Below, piece by piece: positions 44,374-53,140 of a stretch of 64,000 bases of DNA. Positions within the stretch are counted from its first letter, which is position 1. Each line of letters begins with the position of its first letter. The position numbers and the translations under genes were made by a program. This stretch comes from Oscillospiraceae bacterium (GTDB lineage Bacteria; Bacillota; Clostridia; Oscillospirales; Acutalibacteraceae), in contig SVPA01000003.1 in NCBI GenBank assembly GCA_015066085.1, positions 34,312 through 98,311 on the forward strand, written 5' to 3'. A model generated the notes under the pieces. That model was not told where the DNA came from and did not search any database. It was given only the letters and a program-made list of their open reading frames with translations.

Positions 44374-45591
44374 CTATTTAATTTTACTCTGTGCGATTAT
44401 ATAACTTGACGAGCCTTCGTCATTTAAGAGTTTTGCGCTTAAAACTTCAGTTTTTCCGGAACTTTTAAGAACACTTAATTTAATAGAGTCTCCCGGCGAA
44501 AACTCATCGAGCATATCCAGCATAACAGAATCGTCTGTAATTTTGATATCGTTAATATGCGTAATAATATCTCCTCTTTCGAGTTTTGAGAAAAGAGAAC
44601 TTTCGGTAGATACCTCGTCAACCAGTAAACCGCATGACAAAAGGCCATTTATCTCTGCCTCGGCACTATTAAGAGAATAGTAAGAAATACCAAGTTTCGC
44701 ACGATTCTTAACATTGCCGTTTTTAATAAGTGAATCCGCAACCTTTTGAACGGTTTTAGTCGGGATAGCGTAACCGACACCCTCATAGTTGTCAGAAACG
44801 ATTTTGCAAGAGGTAATTCCAATTATCTGTCCATAGGAATTTACGAGAGCACCTCCCGAATTTCCGGGATTTATTGCAGCATCGGTTTGAATGAAATTAG
44901 AAGAATAACTTGAAGTAACAGACATTCTCACTTTTTCACAGGAAACAATACCAAGCGTAATGGTTGAATTTGAATTATACCCGTTAGGTCTGCCAATAAC
45001 ACAAACAGATTCACCCGCAACAATATCTTCAGAATTTCCAAACTTTGCAACCTTTAGTTTAACATCGGCGTCTATTTTTAAAACCGCAAGGTCACTTCTT
45101 GTATCTCCGGCCAGATAGTAAGCGTTATATTCCGCTCCGTCACTTAAAAATATCTTGAATTTAGCGGATGGAATAGACGAATAAATATGGTCATTAGTTA
45201 AAATCAAACCATCTTCGGAATAAATAACACCCGACGCTTCTCCGGTCATACCATCATCATTATAGACTAGAATACCAACAACACTGTCTGCAATCGTTTC
45301 ATAGATTTGCCAGACAGATAAACCGCTTGAATCGGTCGGTTTGCCGTGCAAAGTAATGCCTTGTGGCATAGGATTATCTTTCTTATTGAATCCAAGTCTT
45401 CCTATAGAATATCCAATATAACAAAATACACTTAATAAAAACACAAACGCAAGTAATAAACAAAAAACTTTTATGCCCTTATTTTTACTATTTTTATCTG
45501 TTTCTGTTTTTTCAGGAATAATAATTTTTTGGGCAGTTACATCCTGCTCAAAAACATCATCACTTGAAAAATTTTCGAAATTTTCGCTCAT
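44374..45591 (-). CDS. HtrA/DegP-like membrane serine protease
   Basis: S1C protease of 405 aa: a cytoplasmic N-terminus, one membrane helix (about 41-60), a trypsin-like domain and a PDZ domain. The triad is H135 in LTNDHI, D167 in DTRSDLAV and S245 in NPGNSGGAL. It should degrade misfolded proteins outside the membrane. It follows the response regulator and kinase genes with a 2-base gap, so envelope-stress control by that pair is likely. Confidence 0.9.
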   Translation of the reverse strand: MSENFENFSSDDVFEQDVTAQKIIIPEKTETDKNSKNKGIKVFCLLLAFVFLLSVFCYIGYSIGRLGFNKKDNPMPQGITLHGKPTDSSGLSVWQIYETIADSVVGILVYNDDGMTGEASGVIYSEDGLILTNDHIYSSIPSAKFKIFLSDGAEYNAYYLAGDTRSDLAVLKIDADVKLKVAKFGNSEDIVAGESVCVIGRPNGYNSNSTITLGIVSCEKVRMSVTSSYSSNFIQTDAAINPGNSGGALVNSYGQIIGITSCKIVSDNYEGVGYAIPTKTVQKVADSLIKNGNVKNRAKLGISYYSLNSAEAEINGLLSCGLLVDEVSTESSLFSKLERGDIITHINDIKITDDSVMLDMLDEFSPGDSIKLSVLKSSGKTEVLSAKLLNDEGSSSYIIAQSKIK

Positions 45592-45593
45592 AC

Positions 45594-47018
45594 CTATCTC
45601 CGTTTTTCATAGTTTATTGGTAAGACTACGGTAAATTCAGTAAATTCACCTTGTTTACTTATTACATTTATTTTGCCTTCATGTATTTCAACAATAGTTT
45701 TGCAAATATACAGACCCAGCCCTAAACTTTCCTTATTAGAAGAACGAGATTTATCGGTTTTATAGAATCGTTCAAAAATATGAGGAAGGTCTTTTTGAGG
45801 AATACCGTCACCTGTATTTTTAATTTTAAACTCTAGTTTATCTTCAATCCTGTGAAGAGAAAAATCGATTTTACCGTATTCTTGTGTGAATTTTACAGCA
45901 TTATCGGTAAGATTATAAATAACTTGGTAAATAAGGTCACAGTCGCCGGTTATTTCGGTTTCTGTTAATCTATCAAGTCCGCAAATATCAATATTTTTAT
46001 CATTTATACTCTGTTCCATAGACATTGCCACGGCAATAACAGTATCTGAAAGTCTAAAAGTATCATAGTTAATCGGATTTTCTCCCGACTCAAGTTTTGA
46101 AAGGCTAATCATAGACTGAACAAGGCGTGAAAGTCGCTTGACTTCCTGCGAGATTATTCTTAAATAATAATCTTTTTTACTATCGTCAATTGTTCCGTCA
46201 ATAATACCATCAATAAAACCGCTGATTGTTGTCATTGGTGTTTTGAGTTCGTGAGAGACATTTGCGACAAAATTTTTACTTGTACTTTCGCTTCTGGATA
46301 ACGAGTCGGTCATTTTATTAAATAAAACAGACAACTCCCCTATCTCATCATTACTCATAACGGGTACCCGTTTAGAAAAATCCCCTTGGGCAACTGATTT
46401 TGCGGCTAAAGACATATATTTAAGGGGGCGTATAATTCTGTAAACTATACTGTATTCTGCAATGAACATAAATAAAACAGGAATTATCGCAGATATTGCA
46501 TACATCCCAAACATAAGTTTAAGGGTATCTTTAGCATTCATTACATCAGATACCGCAAGAATATACATTTCGTTTGAAAAACTATCGGTAACCTTTTTTA
46601 CAGCCGTATAGTTCATACTATCATACATTTTGTCTATGCTGGTAAGTTCTATTTTTGTTTCGCCTGTAATTTGGCTTAAAAACTCTCGGCTTAAAATAGA
46701 ATTTGTATGGTAACAAGAATGATTTTTTTCAAAATCACTGCATCCGCATAATATTATTCGTCCATGCCCATCAGAAACAAAAATGTCAATACTATTAACT
46801 TCAGATATCGACCTGATAACCGATTCAGCAAAGACAGATTCACCATTACTTGCTAAAGCACTTGAGATTACATCGCAACTATTATTAAGTATACTGTGTT
46901 TTTCTTTGGCAAACTTGTCACTTATGGTAATTGACATCAAAACAAAAAGAAGTGTTAAGGTAGTAACTAAAACCGCCGAAGTAGTTAAAAATAGTTTTTT
47001 AAATATTTTAAGTTTCAT
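45594..47018 (-). CDS. Sensor histidine kinase
   Basis: A 474-aa kinase with two membrane helices (about 9-28 and 168-190) around an extracytoplasmic sensor of about 140 residues. HAMP (about 190-240), HisKA with FVANVSHELKTPM and a HATPase domain with NLTDNAVKFTQ follow. The layout matches the PhoR/ResE type. It is cotranscribed with the response regulator upstream and the HtrA-like gene downstream. Confidence 0.9.
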   Translation of the reverse strand: MKLKIFKKLFLTTSAVLVTTLTLLFVLMSITISDKFAKEKHSILNNSCDVISSALASNGESVFAESVIRSISEVNSIDIFVSDGHGRIILCGCSDFEKNHSCYHTNSILSREFLSQITGETKIELTSIDKMYDSMNYTAVKKVTDSFSNEMYILAVSDVMNAKDTLKLMFGMYAISAIIPVLFMFIAEYSIVYRIIRPLKYMSLAAKSVAQGDFSKRVPVMSNDEIGELSVLFNKMTDSLSRSESTSKNFVANVSHELKTPMTTISGFIDGIIDGTIDDSKKDYYLRIISQEVKRLSRLVQSMISLSKLESGENPINYDTFRLSDTVIAVAMSMEQSINDKNIDICGLDRLTETEITGDCDLIYQVIYNLTDNAVKFTQEYGKIDFSLHRIEDKLEFKIKNTGDGIPQKDLPHIFERFYKTDKSRSSNKESLGLGLYICKTIVEIHEGKINVISKQGEFTEFTVVLPINYEKRR

Positions 47019-47023
47019 AAGTA

Positions 47024-47710
47024 TTATTTTGTGTCAAACTTATAGCCGACGCCCCAAACAGTTTTAAGCGACCATTTTTCCGAAACACCCTCAAGTTTTT
47101 CACGAAGGCGTTTAACATGAACATCTACGGTTCTGGAATCCCCATAATAATCAAATCCCCATACTTCGTCAAGCAGTTGGTCACGGGTAAAAACTCTGTT
47201 TGGGTTGCTTGCAAGATGATAAATAAGTTCAAGTTCTTTGGGCGGTGTATCAATCACTTTACCATCAACAATAAGTTCGTAATTCGATATATTAATAAGA
47301 AGTTTGTCAAATCTAACCTCGCAATTTTCTGCCTGATTATTACCAATACTTCTTCTAAGAACCGCCTTAACCCTGGCAACAACTTCCTTTGTGTCAAACG
47401 GCTTAGCAATATAATCGTCTGCACCAAGTTCTAATCCAAGAATTTTATCGAAGGTCTCACTTTTTGCAGTAATCATAATTATTGGGACATTTGAAGTTTT
47501 TCTGATTTCGCGACAAACATGCCATCCGTCAAAACCGGGTAGCATAATATCAAGTAAAACAATATCCGGGGTTTGGTTTTTCTCTAATTCAACCGCTTTA
47601 ATTCCGTCACCACAAGTAATAACCGAAAAGCCTTCCTTTTCAAGATATAACCTAAGCAACTCGCAAATATTAGAATCATCATCAACAATTAAAATCTTAA
47701 TGCCATCCAT
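47024..47710 (-). CDS. OmpR-family response regulator
   Basis: A 228-aa regulator with a receiver domain (phosphorylated aspartate in LLDIMLPGFDGW at about residue 53, acidic pair DDD near 10-12, lysine in IAKPFD) and a C-terminal winged helix ending VWGVGYKFDTK. It is the first gene of the regulator-kinase-htrA operon. Confidence 0.92.
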   Translation of the reverse strand: MDGIKILIVDDDSNICELLRLYLEKEGFSVITCGDGIKAVELEKNQTPDIVLLDIMLPGFDGWHVCREIRKTSNVPIIMITAKSETFDKILGLELGADDYIAKPFDTKEVVARVKAVLRRSIGNNQAENCEVRFDKLLINISNYELIVDGKVIDTPPKELELIYHLASNPNRVFTRDQLLDEVWGFDYYGDSRTVDVHVKRLREKLEGVSEKWSLKTVWGVGYKFDTK

Positions 47711-47815
47711 TCAACAATACCTCAACTGTTTTTAAACCATTTTAATACAACTGTGTTAATAAACTATGAATTATTGTACCACTTTTTAATTAAAATTTAA
47801 AGTATTATTAAAAAA

Positions 47816-47843
47816 ACAAAGACCATCAGATGATGGTCTTTAA
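47816..47843 (-). terminator. Terminator of the zinc-ribbon gene
   Basis: A 10-bp stem (AAAGACCATC / GATGGTCTTT) with an ATCT loop on the minus strand. Confidence 0.7.
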
Positions 47844-47846
47844 AAA

Positions 47847-48137
47847 TTATTCAGCCTGTGCTTCTTCTTCCTTCATTTTTGCAAAGCATTCGCTACAGTA
47901 TACGGGACGGTCATCTCTGGGAATAAAGGGAACCTTAGCAACTCCACCGCATGCGTTACAAACAGCCTCATGAAGCTCTCTGGGAGCGTTTCCTCTGTTT
48001 TTACGCTTATCGCGGCAGGGTTTACATCTTAAAGGCTCATTTTCAAAGCCTTTTTCGGCGTAAAATTCCTGTTCCCTTGCAGAAAATACGAATTCCTCTC
48101 CGCAGTCTTTGCAAGTTAAAGTCTTGTCTTCAAACAT
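47847..48137 (-). CDS. Zinc-ribbon protein
   Basis: A 96-aa protein with four CxxC pairs: CKDC, CKPC, CNAC and CSEC. These give two zinc ribbons, the first resembling the zf-trcl type with EFVFSAREQEFYAEKGF. Such proteins are common in Clostridia without a proven role; nucleic-acid or protein binding is the usual guess. It lies alone between the sigma-H-like gene and the terminator. Confidence 0.8.
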   Translation of the reverse strand: MFEDKTLTCKDCGEEFVFSAREQEFYAEKGFENEPLRCKPCRDKRKNRGNAPRELHEAVCNACGGVAKVPFIPRDDRPVYCSECFAKMKEEEAQAE

Positions 48138-48222
48138 CTTTTTTGTACCTCTCTCGAATAATTTGGTATTTCACGGCATTTAAGTCGTGTAATTATATAA
48201 ACAACGGCGAACCGTTCGTTTA

Positions 48223-48789
48223 CTAAATAAATTTTTTGCGAATTCTGGATAAAGCGTTATCTACCGATTTTCTTGTAAGGTTAAGTTGTTTGGCGGTTTC
48301 ATCATAACTTCCTGTATTAAGAAAGGATTTTAATACACAAAATTCAAGTTCAGAAAGTTTTGACCTTATTTTATCAGATGTATCTGAGTCAACTCGATTG
48401 CCGAAAAATTCTTCTTCGGCACTTTTAGAATTTATGATAATCGGACTGTCATCAATCGGAACAACAAGTTCTTCCGGAATACGTTTTTGAGCAGAGGCTT
48501 TCCTAATTGTTGACTTAAGGGAACGGTCAACACATACAGAAAGAAAGGTTGAAAAGGACGACGAGTGAAAATCAAACATTTGAACCGCATAATAAAAAGA
48601 AATAGTAGCGTCCTGAAGTAAATCATCAAAATCACTTTTAATAGCAACATTCTTAGAAACGATGCTTTTTAAAAGGGGTAAATACCTATGAAATAAGGTT
48701 TCAAACGCATCTTGATTATTATCACGAACCAGAGTTATTAACTCTTCGTCTGAAAAACTATTGTATTTTTCGACAAATATATTACACAT
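48223..48789 (-). CDS. sigH: Sigma-H-like RNA polymerase sigma factor
   Basis: A 188-aa sigma-70 family protein. Region 2 has DFDDLLQDATISFYYAVQMFD, trimmed here to the core DDLLQDA, and region 4 has SYDETAKQLNLTRKSVDNAL, which matches the SigH pattern SYQEISEEL...KSIDNALQRVK. In Bacillus sigma-H drives spo0A and other early sporulation genes. A generic ECF-type factor is the alternative, but the C-terminus favours SigH. Confidence 0.75.
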   Translation of the reverse strand: MCNIFVEKYNSFSDEELITLVRDNNQDAFETLFHRYLPLLKSIVSKNVAIKSDFDDLLQDATISFYYAVQMFDFHSSSFSTFLSVCVDRSLKSTIRKASAQKRIPEELVVPIDDSPIIINSKSAEEEFFGNRVDSDTSDKIRSKLSELEFCVLKSFLNTGSYDETAKQLNLTRKSVDNALSRIRKKFI

Positions 48790-48827
48790 TGTGTCCTCAA
48801 AATAGCATTTATGCCTAATTCAAATCT

Positions 48828-48856
48828 ATAATAATCTAAATTTAGAGATTTGTCAA
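48828..48856 (-). promoter_or_regulatory. Sigma-A promoter of the sigH-like gene
   Basis: On the minus strand TTGACA (48851-48856) and TATTAT (48828-48833) are 17 bp apart. Confidence 0.7.
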
Positions 48857-48875
48857 GAAATAATTTTTTACCAAA

Positions 48876-48903
48876 AAAAGGCAGACACATTAGTGTCTGC
48901 CTT
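48876..48903 (-). terminator. Terminator after the class A PBP gene
   Basis: The stem AAGGCAGACAC / GTGTCTGCCTT with a TAAT loop is followed by seven T on the minus strand, overlapping the region of the PBP stop codon. Confidence 0.9.
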
Positions 48904-48906
48904 AAA

Positions 48907-51393
48907 TTAATCTGTAGGTGCGTCAGATGATGAAGTATTGCTACTGCTCTCAGATTCTGACGAAGTGTTGTTCTGGTTGTTCTGGTTGTTTTGGTCGCCT
49001 CCTACAAGTGTGCCTGTTTCTTTCTTATAAGCGGCAAGGTTAGTCTTTGCCTGTTCTTCGGTCGTTCCCTGAATTTTGTCGCCGGCATGTTTATCGCAAT
49101 ATTTCTGTTCCGTCGATTTATACCAGCCGTAACTGTTTATAGGACAACCGGTATTTGCAAGCAGGCCGGTTTCAGAACAATAGAGTTTGCACTGAACCTG
49201 ACTGCTGACCTTAAAGTTCTTTGAGGGTAATCCTTTATGAATTTTAGACATTACCGCTCCCCACATAGTGCGGGCTCGTTTAGCGTCAGATATTCCCTCG
49301 ACTTTATCGTATCCGCACCAACTTGATGCGACATAGTAAGGAGTTCCTCCAACAAACCAAATGTCATTAGTGCTGTTAGCGGTACCGGTTTTTGCAAACA
49401 TCTTCATATTTGATATAAAGCCTCTTGCACCGGCTGCAGTACCCTCGGAACCGTAAACAACATTCTGAAGAAGTTTATTCATAATTGTTGCCGTATCTTC
49501 ACTGATTGCAACATTCATCTTGGATTGTTGAGAGTAAACTAAATCGTCAAATTGGTCATAAATTTCAGTAAATGTTATCGGCGAATAGTACTTTCCGCCA
49601 TTACCGAAGATGGCAAAGGCTGCAGCCGATTCTAGTGTGGTAAGACCGCCGTTTGTGCCTCCCATTCCAAGAGGTGCGTATGCAATATCTTTTTCATTAA
49701 GATTCTTAACACCGAGTTCGTTTTTAAGGAAGTCATAAGAGCCTTGCAGCGTTAAAAGGTCACAAAGGTAAACGGGAATCGTATTCATTGAAATTTCAAG
49801 TGCATATTTAACGGTAACCTTACCCTTGTAATAATTATACCAGTTAGTCGGACGCCAAGTTTTATTATTGTAGTAGATTTTTTTATCATCAACAATTGAA
49901 GAATAGGTTATTAAATCTTTCTCCATAGCAGGAGCATATGCAGAAATAGGTTTAATTGTTGAACCGGGTTGTCTTGGCGACATTGTTGCACGGTTAAGGC
50001 CTCTGTTTTCGGTCTTTTCTCCCATTCCACCGGCAAGACCCAGCACATTGCCCGAATAATCCATTACAACCATTGAGCCTTGTAAAGAAGCGCCTTTCTT
50101 GCTTTTAAGGATATATTTCTTATCACTATATACCGAATCAATTACACTTTGAATATCCGGGTCAACCGTTGAATAAATCTTATAACCGCCGTTATAGAAA
50201 TTCGTCTCTGCGTGACTCTTATCCCATCCGTATTTTTCCATAAGAGCCGCTACTACATCATCAATAAGCGCATCAACAAAGTAATTATTGACAGGCGATT
50301 CTTTAATCGCAGACATATTGCCGACAACATTCATCTTTTCTTCTTTTGCGGCTTCATATTCTTCTTTGGTAATAAGTTTCTGGTCATACATCAGACTGAG
50401 TACAAGATTACGGCGTTTTAGGTTGTTCTCAGGATTTTTATCGGGTCTGTAATATTCAGGAAGATTGGTAATTCCGGCAATTGAAGCGCATTCAGCAAGA
50501 GTAAGTTCAGATACAGATTTACCGTAATAATACTCGGCAGCAACCTCAACTCCGTAAATACCGTTGCCCATTGCAATTGTGTTCATATAACACTCAAGAA
50601 TTACTTCCTTCGCAAACTTGCTTTCGAGGTAACGGGCGCGCATGATTTCCCTAACCTTACGACTTGCGCTTCTATCATTATCTTTAGTAAGGTTCTTAAC
50701 TAATTGTTGAGTAATTGAAGAACCTCCGTGTCCCGAGGTGGTTCTGTTAGTAACCATAGTCACAAATGCGCTGATAGTTCTTCTCCAGTCAACGCCTTCG
50801 TGGTCGAAGAAACGTTTATCTTCAATTGCTACAAAAGCATTAGCCAGGTTTTGAGGAATTCCTGTATAACCCTCGGCTTTCTCTTCGGCACTGTCTTTAT
50901 CATAGTTAACCCAGATTCTGTTCTCGTTACCGTGAAGCCGTTGATACTCAACCCATTCGCCCTTATCGTTTTTAGCGTAAATAGTAGTTGCATAATCAAG
51001 TTTTAGCGTGTTAAGGTCTTCTTCCATTGTTCCGTCAACACTTAACATGACATAACCAACCGCTACACCGGCACTGGCACAGACAACAATTACACAAACC
51101 AAAAATAGCGCAACAACGATTTTAAGCACTTTCATCACTACCGCTTTCTTAGTGTTGTTCTGCAAGAACTTTAATAAATTATTTTTATTATTAGGACGGC
51201 TTTTAGAAGAGATTTCATTATCATCTATATCAATACCCTCTTCTTTATAATAACTATTAAGGTCTAGCAAGTCGTCAGAGTCGTTGCTTGAAATATCAAA
51301 CTCATCAGAAGAAACTTCAAAGCCTTTATTCTGATTATTATCAGACGCTTCAAAGAAATCTTTAAATTCATCATCACGATTAAAATTGTTCAA
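48907..51393 (-). CDS. Class A penicillin-binding protein (PBP1A family)
   Basis: Bifunctional peptidoglycan synthase, 828 aa. An acidic cytoplasmic N-terminus (about 1-85) leads to a membrane helix (about 88-112), a GT51 glycosyltransferase domain with EDKRFFDHEGVDWRR, and a transpeptidase domain with the serine in PGSTIKP, SMN and KTGT motifs. The C-terminus is a Ser/Asn/Gln-rich tail that may be low complexity. The start is a TTG with GAGGTG six bases upstream. It is a single-gene unit. Confidence 0.93.
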   Translation of the reverse strand: MNNFNRDDEFKDFFEASDNNQNKGFEVSSDEFDISSNDSDDLLDLNSYYKEEGIDIDDNEISSKSRPNNKNNLLKFLQNNTKKAVVMKVLKIVVALFLVCVIVVCASAGVAVGYVMLSVDGTMEEDLNTLKLDYATTIYAKNDKGEWVEYQRLHGNENRIWVNYDKDSAEEKAEGYTGIPQNLANAFVAIEDKRFFDHEGVDWRRTISAFVTMVTNRTTSGHGGSSITQQLVKNLTKDNDRSASRKVREIMRARYLESKFAKEVILECYMNTIAMGNGIYGVEVAAEYYYGKSVSELTLAECASIAGITNLPEYYRPDKNPENNLKRRNLVLSLMYDQKLITKEEYEAAKEEKMNVVGNMSAIKESPVNNYFVDALIDDVVAALMEKYGWDKSHAETNFYNGGYKIYSTVDPDIQSVIDSVYSDKKYILKSKKGASLQGSMVVMDYSGNVLGLAGGMGEKTENRGLNRATMSPRQPGSTIKPISAYAPAMEKDLITYSSIVDDKKIYYNNKTWRPTNWYNYYKGKVTVKYALEISMNTIPVYLCDLLTLQGSYDFLKNELGVKNLNEKDIAYAPLGMGGTNGGLTTLESAAAFAIFGNGGKYYSPITFTEIYDQFDDLVYSQQSKMNVAISEDTATIMNKLLQNVVYGSEGTAAGARGFISNMKMFAKTGTANSTNDIWFVGGTPYYVASSWCGYDKVEGISDAKRARTMWGAVMSKIHKGLPSKNFKVSSQVQCKLYCSETGLLANTGCPINSYGWYKSTEQKYCDKHAGDKIQGTTEEQAKTNLAAYKKETGTLVGGDQNNQNNQNNTSSESESSSNTSSSDAPTD

Positions 51394-51498
51394 GCATTAC
51401 ACCTCACAGTACATTTTTTCCTATTATAGCATATTTTACACAAAATTGGGTAACAATTTTTTTACAATTATTATTTTTTGTGGGTTGAGGAATATAAA

Positions 51499-51813
51499 AT
51501 GAGTCGAAATTTAAAAATAAGAACAGTAATTTTAGGTATAATATTGTCACTATCAGTTGCATTTTTAGTGATATGTTTTTTACCAAAAAACGAAAATCCG
51601 AACGATACTTCATCCGGCACAAAAATATCAACAGAATATATAATAAAATTGCATGAAAACGATATTGTTCTCTTTGAAAATGGAAAAATTATAAAATATT
51701 ATGATATAAATCCGTCGGTCTTACCTGGTGAGGATTTAACTCTTCTTATTAAAGGAATAACCGTGAACACCGTAGCAGAGGCAGACAAAATAGCCGAAGA
51801 CTTCGACGGATAG
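51499..51813 (+). CDS. Small membrane-anchored protein with BofC-like C-terminus
   Basis: A 104-aa protein with an N-terminal membrane helix (about 9-28) and a C-terminal domain of about 55 residues, YIIKLHENDIVLFENGKIIK onward, ending in an LLIKGITV-x-n-EDFDG pattern. This resembles the BofC C-terminal-like domain of small Clostridial proteins. BofC in Bacillus restrains SpoIVB signalling in sigma-K activation, but domain similarity alone does not show the same job. The start at 51499 has GAGG upstream. Confidence 0.55.
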   Translation: MSRNLKIRTVILGIILSLSVAFLVICFLPKNENPNDTSSGTKISTEYIIKLHENDIVLFENGKIIKYYDINPSVLPGEDLTLLIKGITVNTVAEADKIAEDFDG

Positions 51814-51821
51814 CAGAAAAC

Positions 51822-51861
51822 TTGACATTTTAACTGCAATTTACTATAATAACAGTAAATT
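51822..51861 (+). promoter_or_regulatory. Consensus promoter with overlapping dyad before DUF4364 gene
   Basis: TTGACA (51822-51827) and TATAAT (51845-51850) are perfect hexamers 17 bp apart. A perfect dyad AATTTACT (51838-51845) / AGTAAATT (51854-51861) straddles the -10 box with an 8-base spacer. That is where a repressor would bind; the DUF4364 product is a DNA-binding candidate for autoregulation. Confidence 0.72.
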
Positions 51862-51879
51862 GTGTATAGGAGACTTGTA

Positions 51880-52431
51880 ATGGAAAAAGATGCAATTTCC
51901 GTTAATGTCGGAAAAGGCGGACTTAAAAGTACAGCCGAAATTAAAATTCTTGTTCTGTATCTATTAATGAACGTAACAGAGCCCGTTCCCTCAAATCAGA
52001 TTGCCGACCTGCTTCATGTCGAAGCAATAGCAAATACATTTGAGGTTAACGATGCTTTTGTACAACTTCATAAAAACTCACTTATAGATGAAACCGAAAA
52101 CTCAAGCGAATGTTATGTAATAAATGATAAAGGCAGAGATGTCGGTCAGACACTTCAATCGTCTGTTCCGTTTACAGTCCGAGAAAAATCTTTAAAACTC
52201 CTCAAAAAAATGCTTCAGAGAAACCGACATATGAAAGAAACAGAAATTGTGATTTCTCATGAGGCGGACGGAACAATAAAAGTTACCTGCTCTGCTATAG
52301 AAAACGATACGGTTGTAATGAGTTTTACACTTCAGGCAACCGATGATGCTCAAGCAATAAGAATAAGAGAAAATTATCTTGACGACCCTGCAATTGTCTA
52401 CAGAACACTTATAGATATGCTTACAAAATAA
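51880..52431 (+). CDS. DUF4364 family protein
   Basis: A 183-aa protein of the DUF4364 family, with a winged-helix-like N-terminal part (about 10-90, including PVPSNQIADLLH) and a C-terminal alpha/beta part. The ATG at 51880 has TAGGAGA upstream. Function is unknown; the winged-helix shape and dyad at its promoter suggest a transcriptional regulator. Confidence 0.75.
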   Translation: MEKDAISVNVGKGGLKSTAEIKILVLYLLMNVTEPVPSNQIADLLHVEAIANTFEVNDAFVQLHKNSLIDETENSSECYVINDKGRDVGQTLQSSVPFTVREKSLKLLKKMLQRNRHMKETEIVISHEADGTIKVTCSAIENDTVVMSFTLQATDDAQAIRIRENYLDDPAIVYRTLIDMLTK

Positions 52432-52462
52432 AAATACAGACTCATAGGAGTCTGTATTTTTT
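52431..52462 (+). terminator. Terminator after the DUF4364 gene
   Basis: The stem AAAATACAGACTC / GAGTCTGTATTTT (13 bp) with an ATAG loop is followed by T. Confidence 0.9.
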
Positions 52463-52474
52463 TATTTTGGCTTG

Positions 52475-52503
52475 TTGACAAAATTCGACAAAAAATTTAT
52501 AAT
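52475..52503 (+). promoter_or_regulatory. Consensus promoter with a Spo0A-box-like spacer, reading toward the XRE gene
   Basis: TTGACA (52475-52480) and TATAAT (52498-52503) are 17 bp apart. The spacer holds TTCGACAAAAA, the reverse complement of a 0A box. A transcript from here would run antisense across tRNA-Thr to the XRE gene at 52710. Confidence 0.6.
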
Positions 52504-52533
52504 ACAAGCGTACAAAAAGCAAATATTAATAAT

Positions 52534-52556
52534 AAAAACCACACCAAAAGGTGTGG
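52534..52556 (-). terminator. Terminator of tRNA-Thr
   Basis: The stem CCACACC / GGTGTGG with a TTTT loop and a TTTTT tail lies two bases after the encoded CCA. Confidence 0.85.
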
Positions 52557-52558
52557 CT

Positions 52559-52634
52559 TGGAGCTAGAGATGGGACTCGAACCCACGACCTGCTGATTAC
52601 GAATCAGCTGCTCTACCACCTGAGCCACTCTAGC
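52559..52634 (-). tRNA. tRNA-Thr (anticodon CGT)
   Basis: A full cloverleaf on the minus strand. The acceptor GCTAGAG pairs with CTCTAGC, the anticodon is CGT, T loop GGTTCGAGTCC, and discriminator T is followed by encoded CCA. Confidence 0.95.
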
Positions 52635-52650
52635 AAAAATACTGATATGA

Positions 52651-52679
52651 ATTATATCAACATAACAACTTAAAGTCAA
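52651..52679 (-). promoter_or_regulatory. Sigma-A promoter of tRNA-Thr
   Basis: On the minus strand TTGACT (52674-52679) and TATAAT (52651-52656) are 17 bp apart, 17 bases before the tRNA. Confidence 0.82.
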
Positions 52680-52709
52680 GCGCAAATTGAAAGAAAGGGC
52701 CTATATAAT

Positions 52710-53108
52710 ATGTTTAGTTCAGACAGCGAATCAATAAAAGAAAGAATAAAAGATTTTAGAAAGAGTTTTAAACTTAAACAGCCCGAAGTTGCTGATTATC
52801 TTGGTCTGACCCGTACAGCGTATGTAGGTCGTGAGAAGGACGGTAACTTTACATGGGACCACTTTTTACTACTTGCCGAACTATTTGATACAACGCCATT
52901 CATTCTTAAATATGGCTTAGATGACGATGACCTTAGAGGAATAGCAAAATCAATGCGCTCTTCAAGCAGAATGCAACAGCCCACCTTTACAATTTTTGAT
53001 GATTTTGACTCTAAAATTACTGATTTAAGCAATTACAGTCAGTTTTTATCCCTTGATGCATCCGAACAAAATCTAATTATTTCCTATATCGACGAAAAAG
53101 ATTTATAA
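52710..53108 (+). CDS. XRE-family transcriptional regulator
   Basis: A 132-aa protein with an N-terminal XRE helix-turn-helix (about 9-70, LKQPEVADYLGLTRTAYVGR) and a short C-terminal region without membrane segments. The start has an AAAGGG site. The C-terminal part could bind a ligand or drive dimerisation; it is not recognised. Target genes are unknown. A terminator shared with the convergent gene follows. Confidence 0.78.
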   Translation: MFSSDSESIKERIKDFRKSFKLKQPEVADYLGLTRTAYVGREKDGNFTWDHFLLLAELFDTTPFILKYGLDDDDLRGIAKSMRSSSRMQQPTFTIFDDFDSKITDLSNYSQFLSLDASEQNLIISYIDEKDL

Positions 53109-53109
53109 G

Positions 53110-53140
53110 AAAAAGCACAGTAGTATCTACTGTGCTTTTT
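53110..53140. terminator. Bidirectional terminator
   Basis: The stem AAAAGCACAGTA / TACTGTGCTTTT serves the XRE gene and the convergent DUF2344 gene. Confidence 0.88.
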
